The notes under the pieces: generated by a model | What the model was told of the DNA's origin: nothing | The model's database searches: none | What the model saw: the letters and a program-made list of their open reading frames with translations, nothing else | Assembly (NCBI RefSeq): GCF_016741775.1 | Contig: NZ_JAERRK010000016.1 | Coordinates: 62,001-126,000, forward strand | Direction of reading: 5' to 3' | DNA: 64,000 bases | Source: Streptomyces actinomycinicus | GTDB lineage: Bacteria; Actinomycetota; Actinomycetes; Streptomycetales; Streptomycetaceae | Program-made: the position numbers and the translations under genes | Part shown: positions 9,498 to 17,046 of the stretch, piece by piece | Layout: every line of letters starts with the position of its first letter | How positions within the stretch are numbered: the first letter of the stretch is position 1

Positions 9498-10292
9498 TCA
9501 CCCGAGTGACGCGGCCCACTGCACCACGGCGCCGGTGATGACCTCCAGGGCCCGCTCCTGTGTGATGTCCGCCCGCTTGGGCACGGCGAAGCCGTGATCG
9601 CCGGACGGCACCTCGACCAGCTCGTAGGACCCCTCGGGGAACTCCGCCGGCTTCCCGAAGGGGTCGTTGCCGCCCTGCACGACCAGCGTGGGCACCCCCG
9701 CGTCCAGCAGCTCCTGCGCGCGGGACTTCTCCGGCTTGCCCGGGGGGTGCAGCGGGAAGCTCAGGGCGAGCACGGCGTGCGCGCCCAGCTCCGTCGCCGT
9801 GCGGCAGGCGACCCGGGCGCCCGCGCTGCGGCCGGCGGAGATCACCGGCAGGCCCGGCCCGGTGAGCGCGGGCCACACCCCGCGCCAGCCGGTGTCCAGG
9901 GTCTTCGGCGCGGGCGCGACCTTCTTCCCGGCGACCCGCCAGGGCTGCTCGACGAGGGCGACGGTCACGCCGTGCGCGGGCAGTGTCCGGGCGAGGGCCT
10001 GCAGGTCCCGGGCCTCGACACCGCCGCCGGCGCCGTGGCTCACGGCCAGGACCAACCGGGGCTGCCGCGCCGGGCGCCAGGTGATGCGCGCGTCCCCGGC
10101 ATCGGTACGGACCACCTCGGTCCCGCCTCCGGCCGCCCTTCCGGGCGCCTCTTCGGTCACGTCTCCGGTCACCTCTCCGGCCGTCCCTTCGGACACGTCT
10201 CCGGTCACCTCTCCGGCCGCCCCTTCGGACACGTCTCCGGTCGCCTCTTCGGACACGTCTCCGGTCACCTCTTCGGTCACGTGGTCGATCAC
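9498..10292 (-). CDS. Alpha/beta-hydrolase family protein with repetitive N-terminus
   Basis: 264 residues. The core has the nucleophile elbow SAGRSAGARVA, the acid in VVQGGNDPFG and the histidine in SGDHGFAVPK, and starts near ITWRPARQPRLVLAVSHGAGGG. It resembles the KANL3/Tex30-like hydrolase group; the substrate is unknown. The first 60 residues are acidic repeats (VTGDVSEGAAGE and variants) encoded by a DNA repeat. The GTG at 10292 follows the stop of the SRAP gene by 1 nt, so the two form an operon. An internal start near VVRTDAGDARI would skip the repeats and cannot be excluded. Confidence 0.8.
   Translation of the reverse strand: MIDHVTEEVTGDVSEEATGDVSEGAAGEVTGDVSEGTAGEVTGDVTEEAPGRAAGGGTEVVRTDAGDARITWRPARQPRLVLAVSHGAGGGVEARDLQALARTLPAHGVTVALVEQPWRVAGKKVAPAPKTLDTGWRGVWPALTGPGLPVISAGRSAGARVACRTATELGAHAVLALSFPLHPPGKPEKSRAQELLDAGVPTLVVQGGNDPFGKPAEFPEGSYELVEVPSGDHGFAVPKRADITQERALEVITGAVVQWAASLG
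10139..10283. repeat. In-frame repeat encoding the hydrolase N-terminus
   Basis: Irregular units built on TCTCCGGTCACCTCT and TCGGACACGTCTCCGGTC occur about eight times, in multiples of 3 bp, so the frame is kept. They encode the acidic Val/Thr/Gly/Asp/Glu-rich leader of the minus-strand hydrolase. Confidence 0.85.
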
Positions 10293-10293
10293 G

Positions 10294-11109
10294 TCAGAAG
10301 AGTGTGCCTTCTTCCGGTGCCTCCAGCTCCTTCAGCAGCTCCGGGCCGTTGTTGCGGACGTTGCTGACGGCCGTGGAGACCGGGTACGCGCGCATCAGGC
10401 CGGCCGGCGGCGGGGCCAGCAGGTCGCGCAGGTCGTCGGGGTCGGTGCGCCCCGGGTCCAGCCAGGCGTCCCAGCGGTCCGGGGTGAGCATCAGCGGCAT
10501 CCGGGGGTGGATCTCGGCGAGCGCGTGCGGGCCCTCGGCGGGGGCCACGGCCAGCGGGGTGCTCTCCGCCTCCGTGGTGATCACCGAGCAGGTGACCCAC
10601 CAGGCGCCCGGGTGGTCGTCGGGCAGGGTGCGGTCGCGCCAGAACTCGTACAGGCCGGCCATCGCGAACACCGAACCGTCGGCGGGCAGCACGAAGTACG
10701 GCTGCTTGCGCGGCCGCTTCTTCCTGCCCTCGACCTCCAGATCCCGTTCCTGCGTGCCGGTGACCCACTCGTAGTAGCCGTCCGCCGGGATGATGCAGCG
10801 GCGGGCGGCGAAGGCCCGGCGGTAGGAGGGCTTCTCGTGCACGGTCTCCGCGCGCGCGTTGATCATCCGGGCGCCGCCCTCGGGGGTCTTGGCCCAGGAC
10901 GGGACCAGGCCCCACTTCAGCTTCCGCAGCTGCCGAACCGGGCGCGGGGAGTCCGCGTCTTTCACGGGACGGTCGAGGACGGCGTAGACCTCCTTGGTCG
11001 GCGCCACGTTGTAGTCGGGCTCCAGGGTCTCCTCGGGCTCCCACTTCTCGATCTCAAAGATTCCTGCGAGATCCTCGGGCCTACGACTCGATGCATACCG
11101 TCCGCACAT
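10294..11109 (-). CDS. SRAP (YedK/HMCES) abasic-site DNA-protein crosslinker
   Basis: About 271 residues. SRAP proteins bind abasic sites in single-stranded DNA and link to them through Cys2 after Met removal. I chose the ATG at 11109 because it gives MCGRYASS, placing Cys at position 2; the longer frame would bury it. Other family motifs present are NVAPTKEV, MINARAETV, RRCIIPADGYYEW and HPRMPLML (active-site His). It is in an operon with the hydrolase and divergent from the M50-like gene. The start lacks an obvious ribosome site. Confidence 0.92.
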   Translation of the reverse strand: MCGRYASSRRPEDLAGIFEIEKWEPEETLEPDYNVAPTKEVYAVLDRPVKDADSPRPVRQLRKLKWGLVPSWAKTPEGGARMINARAETVHEKPSYRRAFAARRCIIPADGYYEWVTGTQERDLEVEGRKKRPRKQPYFVLPADGSVFAMAGLYEFWRDRTLPDDHPGAWWVTCSVITTEAESTPLAVAPAEGPHALAEIHPRMPLMLTPDRWDAWLDPGRTDPDDLRDLLAPPPAGLMRAYPVSTAVSNVRNNGPELLKELEAPEEGTLF

Positions 11110-11159
11110 ACGTGCCACACTGCCAGACTCCGTACGAGAACAGGGGGCCACTCAGACAT

Positions 11160-11882
11160 ATGGTCAGCCTCGCCGCCACCGCGCTGCCCGACATCTGGGA
11201 CCGGCTCACCGGTACCCAGCCCGACCCCGACCTGTGGGTGGTGCTGGCCACCCTGGCCGCCGCGCTCGCCGTGGTCGTCCCGCACCCGCTGTGGCGGATG
11301 TCCCGCAACGCGATCACCATCGCGCACGAGGGCGGCCACGGCCTGGTCGCCCTGGTCACCGGCCGGCAGCTCACCGGCATCCGGCTGCACTCCGACACCA
11401 GCGGCCTCACCGTGAGCCGGGGCAAGCCGTACGGACTCGGCATGATCCTGACGGCCGCCGCTGGATACACCGCGCCCTCGCTGCTCGGTCTCGGCGGGGC
11501 CGCGCTGCTGGCCGCCGGCCGCATCACGGTGCTGCTGTGGGTGGCCACGGCGCTGCTGGTGGCCATGCTGGTGATGATCCGCAACGCGTACGGCGTCCTG
11601 ACCGTGGTCCTGGCCGGCGGGGCGTTCCTGCTGGTGTCCTGGCTGGCGGGGCCGCAGGTGCAGGCGGCGTTCGCGTACGCGGTGGTGTGGTTCCTGCTGT
11701 TCGGCGGGGTACGGCCGCCGTTCGAGCTGCAGGCCAAGCGGTCGCGGGGCGGCGCCGGGGACTCGGACGCGGACCAGTTGTCCCGGCTGACGCACGTGCC
11801 GGCGGGCCTGTGGCTGTTCCTGTTCCACGCGGTGTCGCTGTGCTCCCTGATCGGCGGCGGGCGCTGGCTGCTGGAAGGTTGA
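11160..11882 (+). CDS. M50-like integral membrane zinc metallopeptidase
   Basis: About 240 residues, mostly hydrophobic with six or so membrane helices. The zinc motif HEGGH (residues 56-60, in ITIAHEGGHGLVALV) fits the M50B-like group related to site-2 proteases. The second motif may be MIRNAYGVLT, where the aspartate of classical S2P (NxxPxxxLDG) is not evident, so activity is uncertain. I chose the ATG at 11160; a start at 11091 would overlap the divergent SRAP gene and precede a non-hydrophobic leader. It is followed 28 bp later by aroA. Confidence 0.8.
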   Translation: MVSLAATALPDIWDRLTGTQPDPDLWVVLATLAAALAVVVPHPLWRMSRNAITIAHEGGHGLVALVTGRQLTGIRLHSDTSGLTVSRGKPYGLGMILTAAAGYTAPSLLGLGGAALLAAGRITVLLWVATALLVAMLVMIRNAYGVLTVVLAGGAFLLVSWLAGPQVQAAFAYAVVWFLLFGGVRPPFELQAKRSRGGAGDSDADQLSRLTHVPAGLWLFLFHAVSLCSLIGGGRWLLEG

Positions 11883-11910
11883 CCCCGGGCCCTCCTTATA
11901 AAGTGGCCCC

Positions 11911-13227
11911 ATGGCCCCGAACACCGCCCCCACCGCCCTCTGGCCCGCCCCGCACGCGAGCGGGGCCGTCGACGCGACGGTCCACGTGCCCGGGTCCAAA
12001 TCGGTCACCAACCGCGCCCTGGTGCTGGCCGCCCTGGCCTCCGAGCCCGGCTGGCTGCGCCGCCCGCTGCGCTCCCGCGACACCCTGCTGATGGCCGGTG
12101 CGCTGCGTGCGATGGGCGTGGAGATCGAGGAGGGGGTGGGCCCGGACGGCACCGGCGAGGCCTGGCGGGTACTGCCCACCGGCCTGCGCGGCCCCGCCAC
12201 GGTGGACGTCGGCAACGCCGGCACGGTGATGCGCTTCCTGCCGCCGGTCGCCGCGCTGGCCGACGGTCCGATCCGGTTCGACGGTGACCCGCGGTCCTAC
12301 GAGCGTCCCTTGAACGGCGTGATCGACGCGCTGCGCGCGCTCGGCGCCCGGATCGACGACGACGGCCGCGGCGCGCTGCCGCTGACCGTGCACGGCGGCG
12401 GGGCCCTGGACGGCGGCCCGGTGTCGATCGACGCCTCCTCGTCCTCCCAGTTCGTGTCGGCGCTGCTGCTCTCGGGGCCGCGCTTCAACCAGGGCGTCGA
12501 GGTCCGGCACACCGGTGCCTCCCTGCCCTCGATGCCGCACATCCGGATGACGGTCGACATGCTGCGCGCGGTCGGCGCCCAGGTGGACACCCCCGAGTCG
12601 GGTGGCGAGCCGAACGTGTGGCGGGTGACGCCGGGCGCGCTGCTCGGGCGGGACCTGACGATCGAGCCGGACCTGTCCAACGCCCAGCCGTTCCTCGCGG
12701 CGGCCCTGGTCACCGGCGGCAAGGTGCTGATCCCGGACTGGCCGGCCCGCACCACCCAGCCGGGTGACCGGCTGCGGGAGATCTTCACCGAGATGGGCGG
12801 TTCCTGTGAACTCACCGAGTACGGGCTCGTGTTCACCGGTTCGGGGGCGGTGCACGGCATCGACGTGGACCTGAGCGACGTGGGCGAGCTGACCCCGGGC
12901 ATCGCGGCGGTCGCCGCGCTCGCCGACTCGCCGTCCACCCTGCGGGGCGTGGCCCATCTGCGGCTGCACGAGACGGACCGGCTGGCCGCGCTCACCAAGG
13001 AGATCAACGAGCTGGGCGGTGACGTCACGGAGACGGCCGACGGCCTCCACATCCGCCCGCGCACGCTGCACGGCGGCGTCTTCCACACCTACGAGGACCA
13101 CCGTATGGCGACCGCCGGCGCGATCATCGGCCTGGCGGTCGAGGGCGTGCAGATCGAGAACGTGGCGACGACCGCGAAGACCCTGCCCGACTTCCCCGAG
13201 CTGTGGACCGGGATGCTCGGGCAGTAG
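11911..13227 (+). CDS. aroA: 3-Phosphoshikimate 1-carboxyvinyltransferase (EPSP synthase)
   Basis: Sixth step of the shikimate pathway: joins PEP to shikimate-3-phosphate. 438 residues with PGSKSVTNRALVLAALA (S3P/PEP site), VGNAGTVMRFLPP, RPLNGVIDALRALGA, SSSSQFVSALLLSGP and the C-terminal ETDRLAAL and YEDHRMATAGAI motifs. It is full length. TATAA-like sequence lies just before the gene (CTTATAAAG at 11895), but no strong ribosome site. rsgA follows after 12 bp, so they share a transcript. Confidence 0.97.
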   Translation: MAPNTAPTALWPAPHASGAVDATVHVPGSKSVTNRALVLAALASEPGWLRRPLRSRDTLLMAGALRAMGVEIEEGVGPDGTGEAWRVLPTGLRGPATVDVGNAGTVMRFLPPVAALADGPIRFDGDPRSYERPLNGVIDALRALGARIDDDGRGALPLTVHGGGALDGGPVSIDASSSSQFVSALLLSGPRFNQGVEVRHTGASLPSMPHIRMTVDMLRAVGAQVDTPESGGEPNVWRVTPGALLGRDLTIEPDLSNAQPFLAAALVTGGKVLIPDWPARTTQPGDRLREIFTEMGGSCELTEYGLVFTGSGAVHGIDVDLSDVGELTPGIAAVAALADSPSTLRGVAHLRLHETDRLAALTKEINELGGDVTETADGLHIRPRTLHGGVFHTYEDHRMATAGAIIGLAVEGVQIENVATTAKTLPDFPELWTGMLGQ

Positions 13228-13239
13228 GGACGTAACGCC

Positions 13240-14250
13240 ATGCGCCGCTACGGCAAGCACACCGACGAGGACGACATCCGCAGCCGCCCCAATCGCAAGG
13301 GCAACCGGCCGCGGACGAACATCCGGCCCAAGCACGAGGACGCCGCGGAGGGCATGGTCCTCACCGTCGACCGGGGACGGCTGACCTGCCTGGTGGAGGA
13401 CCGGGCCGTGGTGGCGATGAAGGCCCGCGAACTCGGCCGCAAGGCAGCCGTGGTGGGCGACCGGGTGGCCCTGGTCGGCGACCTGTCCGGCAAGAAGGAC
13501 ACCCTCGCGAGGATCGTGCGCATCGAGGAGCGCAGCTCGTTGCTGCGCCGTACGGCCGACGACGACGATCCGTTCGAGCGGGTGGTCGTCGCCAACGCCG
13601 ACCAGCTGGCGATCGTCACGGCCCTGGCCGACCCGGAACCCCGCCCCCGCCTCATCGACCGCTGTCTGGTCGCGGCCTTCGACGGCGGCCTGGAGCCGCT
13701 GCTGGTCATGACCAAGTCGGACCTGGCCCCGCCGGACTCACTGCTGGAGCTGTACGGCGCCCTGGACATCCCGTACGTCGTGACCAGCCGCGAGGAACTG
13801 GAGAACGGGGACGCCGCGGACCGGGTGCGCGCCCACCTGGACGGCCGGGTCACCGCGTTCGTGGGGCACTCGGGCGTCGGCAAGACGACCCTGGTCAACG
13901 CGCTCGTCCCCAAGGAGCGCCGGCGTACGACGGGACATGTGAACGCGGTGACCGGCCGCGGCCGGCACACCACCACCTCGGCGCTGGCCCTGCCGTTGAG
14001 CGGCGCGGACGGCTGGGTCGTCGACACCCCGGGCGTCCGTTCCTTCGGCCTCGCGCACATCGATCCCTCCCGGGTGATCCACGCGTTCCCGGACCTCGAG
14101 GCCGGCACGGAGGGCTGCCCGCGGGCGTGCAGTCACGACGAGCCGGACTGCGCTCTGGACGCCTGGGTCGCGGAGGGTCACGCGGACCCGTCCCGGCTGT
14201 ACTCGCTGCGCCGGCTGCTGGCCACGCGGGAGCGCCGGGAAGGCGACTGA
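13240..14250 (+). CDS. rsgA: Small-ribosomal-subunit biogenesis GTPase RsgA
   Basis: A 336-residue circularly permuted GTPase that matures the 30S subunit. Motifs appear in the permuted order: G4 TKSD, then G1 GHSGVGKTTLVNAL, then G3 DTPGVRSFG. An N-terminal OB-like domain (GMVLTVDRGRLTCLVEDR) precedes them, and a C-terminal Cys/His zinc knuckle is present (CPRACSHDEPDCAL). The pairing with aroA is typical of Streptomyces. Confidence 0.95.
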   Translation: MRRYGKHTDEDDIRSRPNRKGNRPRTNIRPKHEDAAEGMVLTVDRGRLTCLVEDRAVVAMKARELGRKAAVVGDRVALVGDLSGKKDTLARIVRIEERSSLLRRTADDDDPFERVVVANADQLAIVTALADPEPRPRLIDRCLVAAFDGGLEPLLVMTKSDLAPPDSLLELYGALDIPYVVTSREELENGDAADRVRAHLDGRVTAFVGHSGVGKTTLVNALVPKERRRTTGHVNAVTGRGRHTTTSALALPLSGADGWVVDTPGVRSFGLAHIDPSRVIHAFPDLEAGTEGCPRACSHDEPDCALDAWVAEGHADPSRLYSLRRLLATRERREGD

Positions 14251-14334
14251 CCACCGCGTTGTTTGCCTGGGCGGCGGGCCGGTAAGTGCATAATCGCACC
14301 GAGCCGGAGAGCCGGACCAACGGGAGGACCGTAC

Positions 14335-14658
14335 ATGGCGTGGCTGCTGGTCATAGTGGCCGGGATTCTGGAGACCGGATTCGCCGTGTGCCTGAAGCTC
14401 TCGCACGGGTTCACCCGTCTGTGGCCGACGATCGCCTTCGCGACCTTCGCGCTGGGCAGCTTCGGTCTGCTGACCCTCTCCCTCAAGAAACTCGACGTCG
14501 GCCCCGCCTACGCCGTGTGGACCGGCATCGGCGCCGCCGGCACCGCGATCTACGGCATGGTCTTCCTGGGCGACCTGGTCTCCACCCTGAAGATCGTCTC
14601 CATCAGCCTGGTCATCGTCGGGGTCATCGGACTCCAGCTGTCGGGGTCGGCGCACTGA
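14335..14658 (+). CDS. SMR-family transporter, Gdx/SugE-like
   Basis: 107 residues in four membrane helices. The active-site glutamate is in IVAGILETGFAVCLK (Glu13) and the pattern HGFTRLWP plus GPAYAVWTGIGAAGT matches the SugE/Gdx guanidinium-exporter branch rather than EmrE. These proteins work as antiparallel dimers exchanging substrate for protons. The ATG at 14335 has CGGGAGGACC directly upstream. It is convergent with a TetR regulator 39 bp away. Many Gdx genes occur as pairs; this one is single. Substrate assignment is inference. Confidence 0.85.
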   Translation: MAWLLVIVAGILETGFAVCLKLSHGFTRLWPTIAFATFALGSFGLLTLSLKKLDVGPAYAVWTGIGAAGTAIYGMVFLGDLVSTLKIVSISLVIVGVIGLQLSGSAH

Positions 14659-14697
14659 GACGCAGCCAGGCGCGCCAGGGCCGTGGCCGGCGGTGGG

Positions 14698-15309
14698 TCA
14701 CACCGTCTGCCGGGGCAGTACCGCGCGGACCAGTTCCGCCATGCCGCCCTCGCCGGGGGGTGCCGCCACGCAGGACAGCGCGAGGCGTACGACCAGCTCG
14801 CAGGAGCGGAGCAGTTCGGCGGTGTCGGCCCGGCCGGTGCCGGCGGCGGGGCCGGCCAGCGCGGTCACCGCGCGGTCCCGGACGATCCGGACGAAGTCGC
14901 GGGGTGCGGGCAGCGGCCCGTCCGCCCGGCGCTGTGCGGGCACCGCGGACGTGGAGGGCACGGCGGTGAGCACCGGGGTGGGCAGCCGCTCGCTCCAGCA
15001 GCCGGTGAGCATGGCCCGGACCAGTGCGTTGTCCCGGGCGGCCACGGCCGTCCACTCGACGGTGGCGGTGAGCCGCTCCCCCGGTTCCGCGGAACTGCCG
15101 AGCGCCCGTTCCACGCCGGCCAGGTAGCCGTCGGCCTCGCGCCGGACCAGGGCCCTGGCCAGCCCGTCCTTGCTGCCGAACTCGTTGTACAGGGTCTGCC
15201 GGGACACCCCGGCCGACGCGGCGACGTCGACCATCCGTACCGCGGACCACGGCCGGCGCGCGAGCGCCGTGTAGGCGGCGTCCAGCAGGGACTCCCGAGC
15301 AGCAGGCAT
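14698..15309 (-). CDS. TetR-family transcriptional regulator
   Basis: About 203 residues. The N-terminal helix-turn-helix is typical (ESLLDAAYTAL, VRMVDVAASAGVSRQTLYNEF, GSKDGLARAL); the C-terminal ligand domain is rich in Ala/Arg and ends LVRAVLPRQTV. I chose the ATG at 15309, giving MPAARESLLD, because the upstream 34 codons are not TetR-like. Targets are unknown; the convergent SMR transporter is one candidate. The upstream gap to hisN is pyrimidine-rich low-complexity sequence (15430-15540). Confidence 0.9.
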   Translation of the reverse strand: MPAARESLLDAAYTALARRPWSAVRMVDVAASAGVSRQTLYNEFGSKDGLARALVRREADGYLAGVERALGSSAEPGERLTATVEWTAVAARDNALVRAMLTGCWSERLPTPVLTAVPSTSAVPAQRRADGPLPAPRDFVRIVRDRAVTALAGPAAGTGRADTAELLRSCELVVRLALSCVAAPPGEGGMAELVRAVLPRQTV

Positions 15310-15574
15310 CCTGGCCTCCCTGGGCCACAGCGACTCTGCGCCCAGATTTGACGCGCTCGTATGCACTGTCAAGGGTTCGCGGCAGCACGTGGTCGTGGAC
15401 CGGCCGTCCACCGCCCGCCCGTGCCGGGCTTCCCCCGCGCCCCGGCGCGTCCGGCCCCGCCCGCGCCCCCGCCTCGATCCGCCCGCCCCGCCGCGCCCCC
15501 GCCTCGATCCCCTCGCCCCGCCCCGCCCTGCCCCTTGTGGCCCCGTGCCCGTCGGGACCGATACCGTTCCTCAC

Positions 15575-16411
15575 ATGCCGGACTACCTCGACGACCTCCG
15601 CCTCGCCCACGTCCTCGCGGACGCGGCCGACGCCGCCACCATGGCCCGCTTCAAGGCCCTCGACCTGAAGGTGGAGACGAAGCCGGACATGACCCCGGTG
15701 AGCGAGGCGGACAAGGCGGCGGAAGAGCTGATCCGCGGCCAGCTCCAGCGCGCCCGTCCGCGGGACGCGGTCCTCGGCGAGGAGTACGGCGTCGAGGGCA
15801 CCGGCCCCCGCCGCTGGGTCGTCGACCCCATCGACGGCACCAAGAACTACGTCCGCGGCGTCCCCGTCTGGGCCACGCTGATCTCCCTGATGGAGGCCGG
15901 CGGTGGGGATACCTCCCGTTCGGGCGAAGCCGGGAACGGGGGAGGCTACCAGCCGGTCGTCGGTGTGGTCTCCGCCCCCGCCCTGGGCCGCCGCTGGTGG
16001 GCCGCGAAGGGGCACGGCGCCTTCGCCGGCCGCAACCTCACCTCCGCGACCCGCATCCACGTCTCCCGTGTCGGCAAGCTCGCGGACGCCTCGTTCGCGT
16101 ACTCCTCGCTCTCCGGCTGGGAGGAGCGGGGCCGGCTCGACGGCTTCCTGGACCTCACCCGCCAGGTGTGGCGCACGCGCGCCTACGGCGACTTCTGGCC
16201 GTACATGATGCTCGCCGAGGGTTCCGTCGACATCTGCGCGGAGCCGGAGCTGTCCCTGTGGGACATGGCCGCCAACGCGATCGTCGTCACCGAGGCGGGC
16301 GGCACCTTCACCGGTCTCGACGGCCGTCCGGGCCCGCACAGCGGCAACGCGGCGGCGTCCAACGGCCTGCTGCACGACGAGTTGCTGGGGTATCTCGGCC
16401 GGCGCGGCTGA
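15575..16411 (+). CDS. hisN: Histidinol-phosphate phosphatase, inositol-monophosphatase type
   Basis: Catalyses the dephosphorylation of histidinol phosphate in histidine synthesis; the S. coelicolor orthologue is known as hisN. 278 residues with the metal-binding motifs GEEYG, DPIDGTKNYVRG and LWDMAANAIVVTEAGG. The start MPDYLDDLRLAHVL was chosen because the upstream frame is proline/arginine-rich junk. It is about 12 residues longer than the S. coelicolor protein as I remember it. The extra residues (GGGDTSRSGEAGNGGG) come from a palindromic insertion at 15901-15945 between LMEA and YQPVVGVV. Confidence 0.92.
   Translation: MPDYLDDLRLAHVLADAADAATMARFKALDLKVETKPDMTPVSEADKAAEELIRGQLQRARPRDAVLGEEYGVEGTGPRRWVVDPIDGTKNYVRGVPVWATLISLMEAGGGDTSRSGEAGNGGGYQPVVGVVSAPALGRRWWAAKGHGAFAGRNLTSATRIHVSRVGKLADASFAYSSLSGWEERGRLDGFLDLTRQVWRTRAYGDFWPYMMLAEGSVDICAEPELSLWDMAANAIVVTEAGGTFTGLDGRPGPHSGNAAASNGLLHDELLGYLGRRG
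15901..15945. repeat. Palindromic element inserted in frame in hisN
   Basis: The sequence reads GGGGATACCTCCCGTTC, a short centre, then GAACGGGGGAGG: an imperfect inverted repeat (CCTCCCGTTC against GAACGGGGGAGG) of the kind scattered between genes in Streptomyces. Here it adds a multiple of three and no stop, so hisN stays open. Confidence 0.7.
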
Positions 16412-16584
16412 GGAACGGGAGCACTCCCGGTACGCCCTCAACTGGCGTCGCGCGCCCCCTTGTTGACCCGCCCTTTACCTGTCACTCTGAGGCCACCCCC
16501 GCTTGTGAACTTGTGCAGTGCCGAACGGGTGCCTCCGGTGCCGGGCCCGCACCACCGCGGGGATTCCTAGGAGGTGGCCCATCC

Positions 16585-16980
16585 ATGCTCGTCCGTGACG
16601 CCATGAGCACGGTGATACTCACCCTCGGCCCCGCTCACACCCTCCGCCAGGCAGCCGCCCTGATGTCCGCGCGCCGCGTCGGCGCCGCCGTGGTCCTCGA
16701 TCCGGACGCCGGCGGCATCGGCATCCTCACCGAACGCGACATCCTCAACTCCGTGGGCCTCGGCCAGAACCCGGACACGGAACGCACCCACGCCCACACC
16801 ACCACCGACGTCGTCTTCGCCGCACCGACCTGGACGCTGCAGGACGCGGCCCGTGCCATGACCCACGGCGGCTTCCGGCACCTGGTCGTCCTGGACCGCG
16901 GCGAGGTGGCCGGGATCGTCTCGGTCCGCGACATCATCCGCTGCTGGCTCCCGGCCCGCGAACCCACACCCGCGCTCTGA
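16585..16980 (+). CDS. Two-CBS-domain protein
   Basis: 131 residues made of two CBS motifs: MLVRDAMSTVILTLGPAHTL to GILTERDILNSVGLG, and VVFAAPTWTLQDAARAMTHG to GIVSVRDIIRCWLP. CBS pairs bind adenine nucleotides and usually regulate an attached or partner enzyme. Stand-alone copies like this are common in Streptomyces; the partner is unknown. The ATG at 16585 is preceded by AGGAGGTGG, one of the best ribosome sites in the window. It lies 173 bp after hisN and probably has its own promoter there. Confidence 0.9.
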   Translation: MLVRDAMSTVILTLGPAHTLRQAAALMSARRVGAAVVLDPDAGGIGILTERDILNSVGLGQNPDTERTHAHTTTDVVFAAPTWTLQDAARAMTHGGFRHLVVLDRGEVAGIVSVRDIIRCWLPAREPTPAL

Positions 16981-16989
16981 GATGCGAAG

Positions 16990-17024
16990 CGGGCCGGACC
17001 CCGAGCACCGTGGGGTCCGGCCCG
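16990..17024. terminator. Convergent terminator between CBS gene and katA
   Basis: Perfect 13-bp stem CGGGCCGGACCCC / GGGGTCCGGCCCG with a 9-nt loop, between two convergent genes. Confidence 0.8.
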
Positions 17025-17046
17025 CCCAGCCGCGAAGGCGGCCGGC

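Noticed and set aside
14251..14334. Guanidine riboswitch upstream of the SMR (Gdx-like) gene
   Set aside because: The 84-nt gap lacks convincing ykkC or mini-ykkC (paired ACGR loop) structures; one ACGG occurs in the ribosome-site region by chance.
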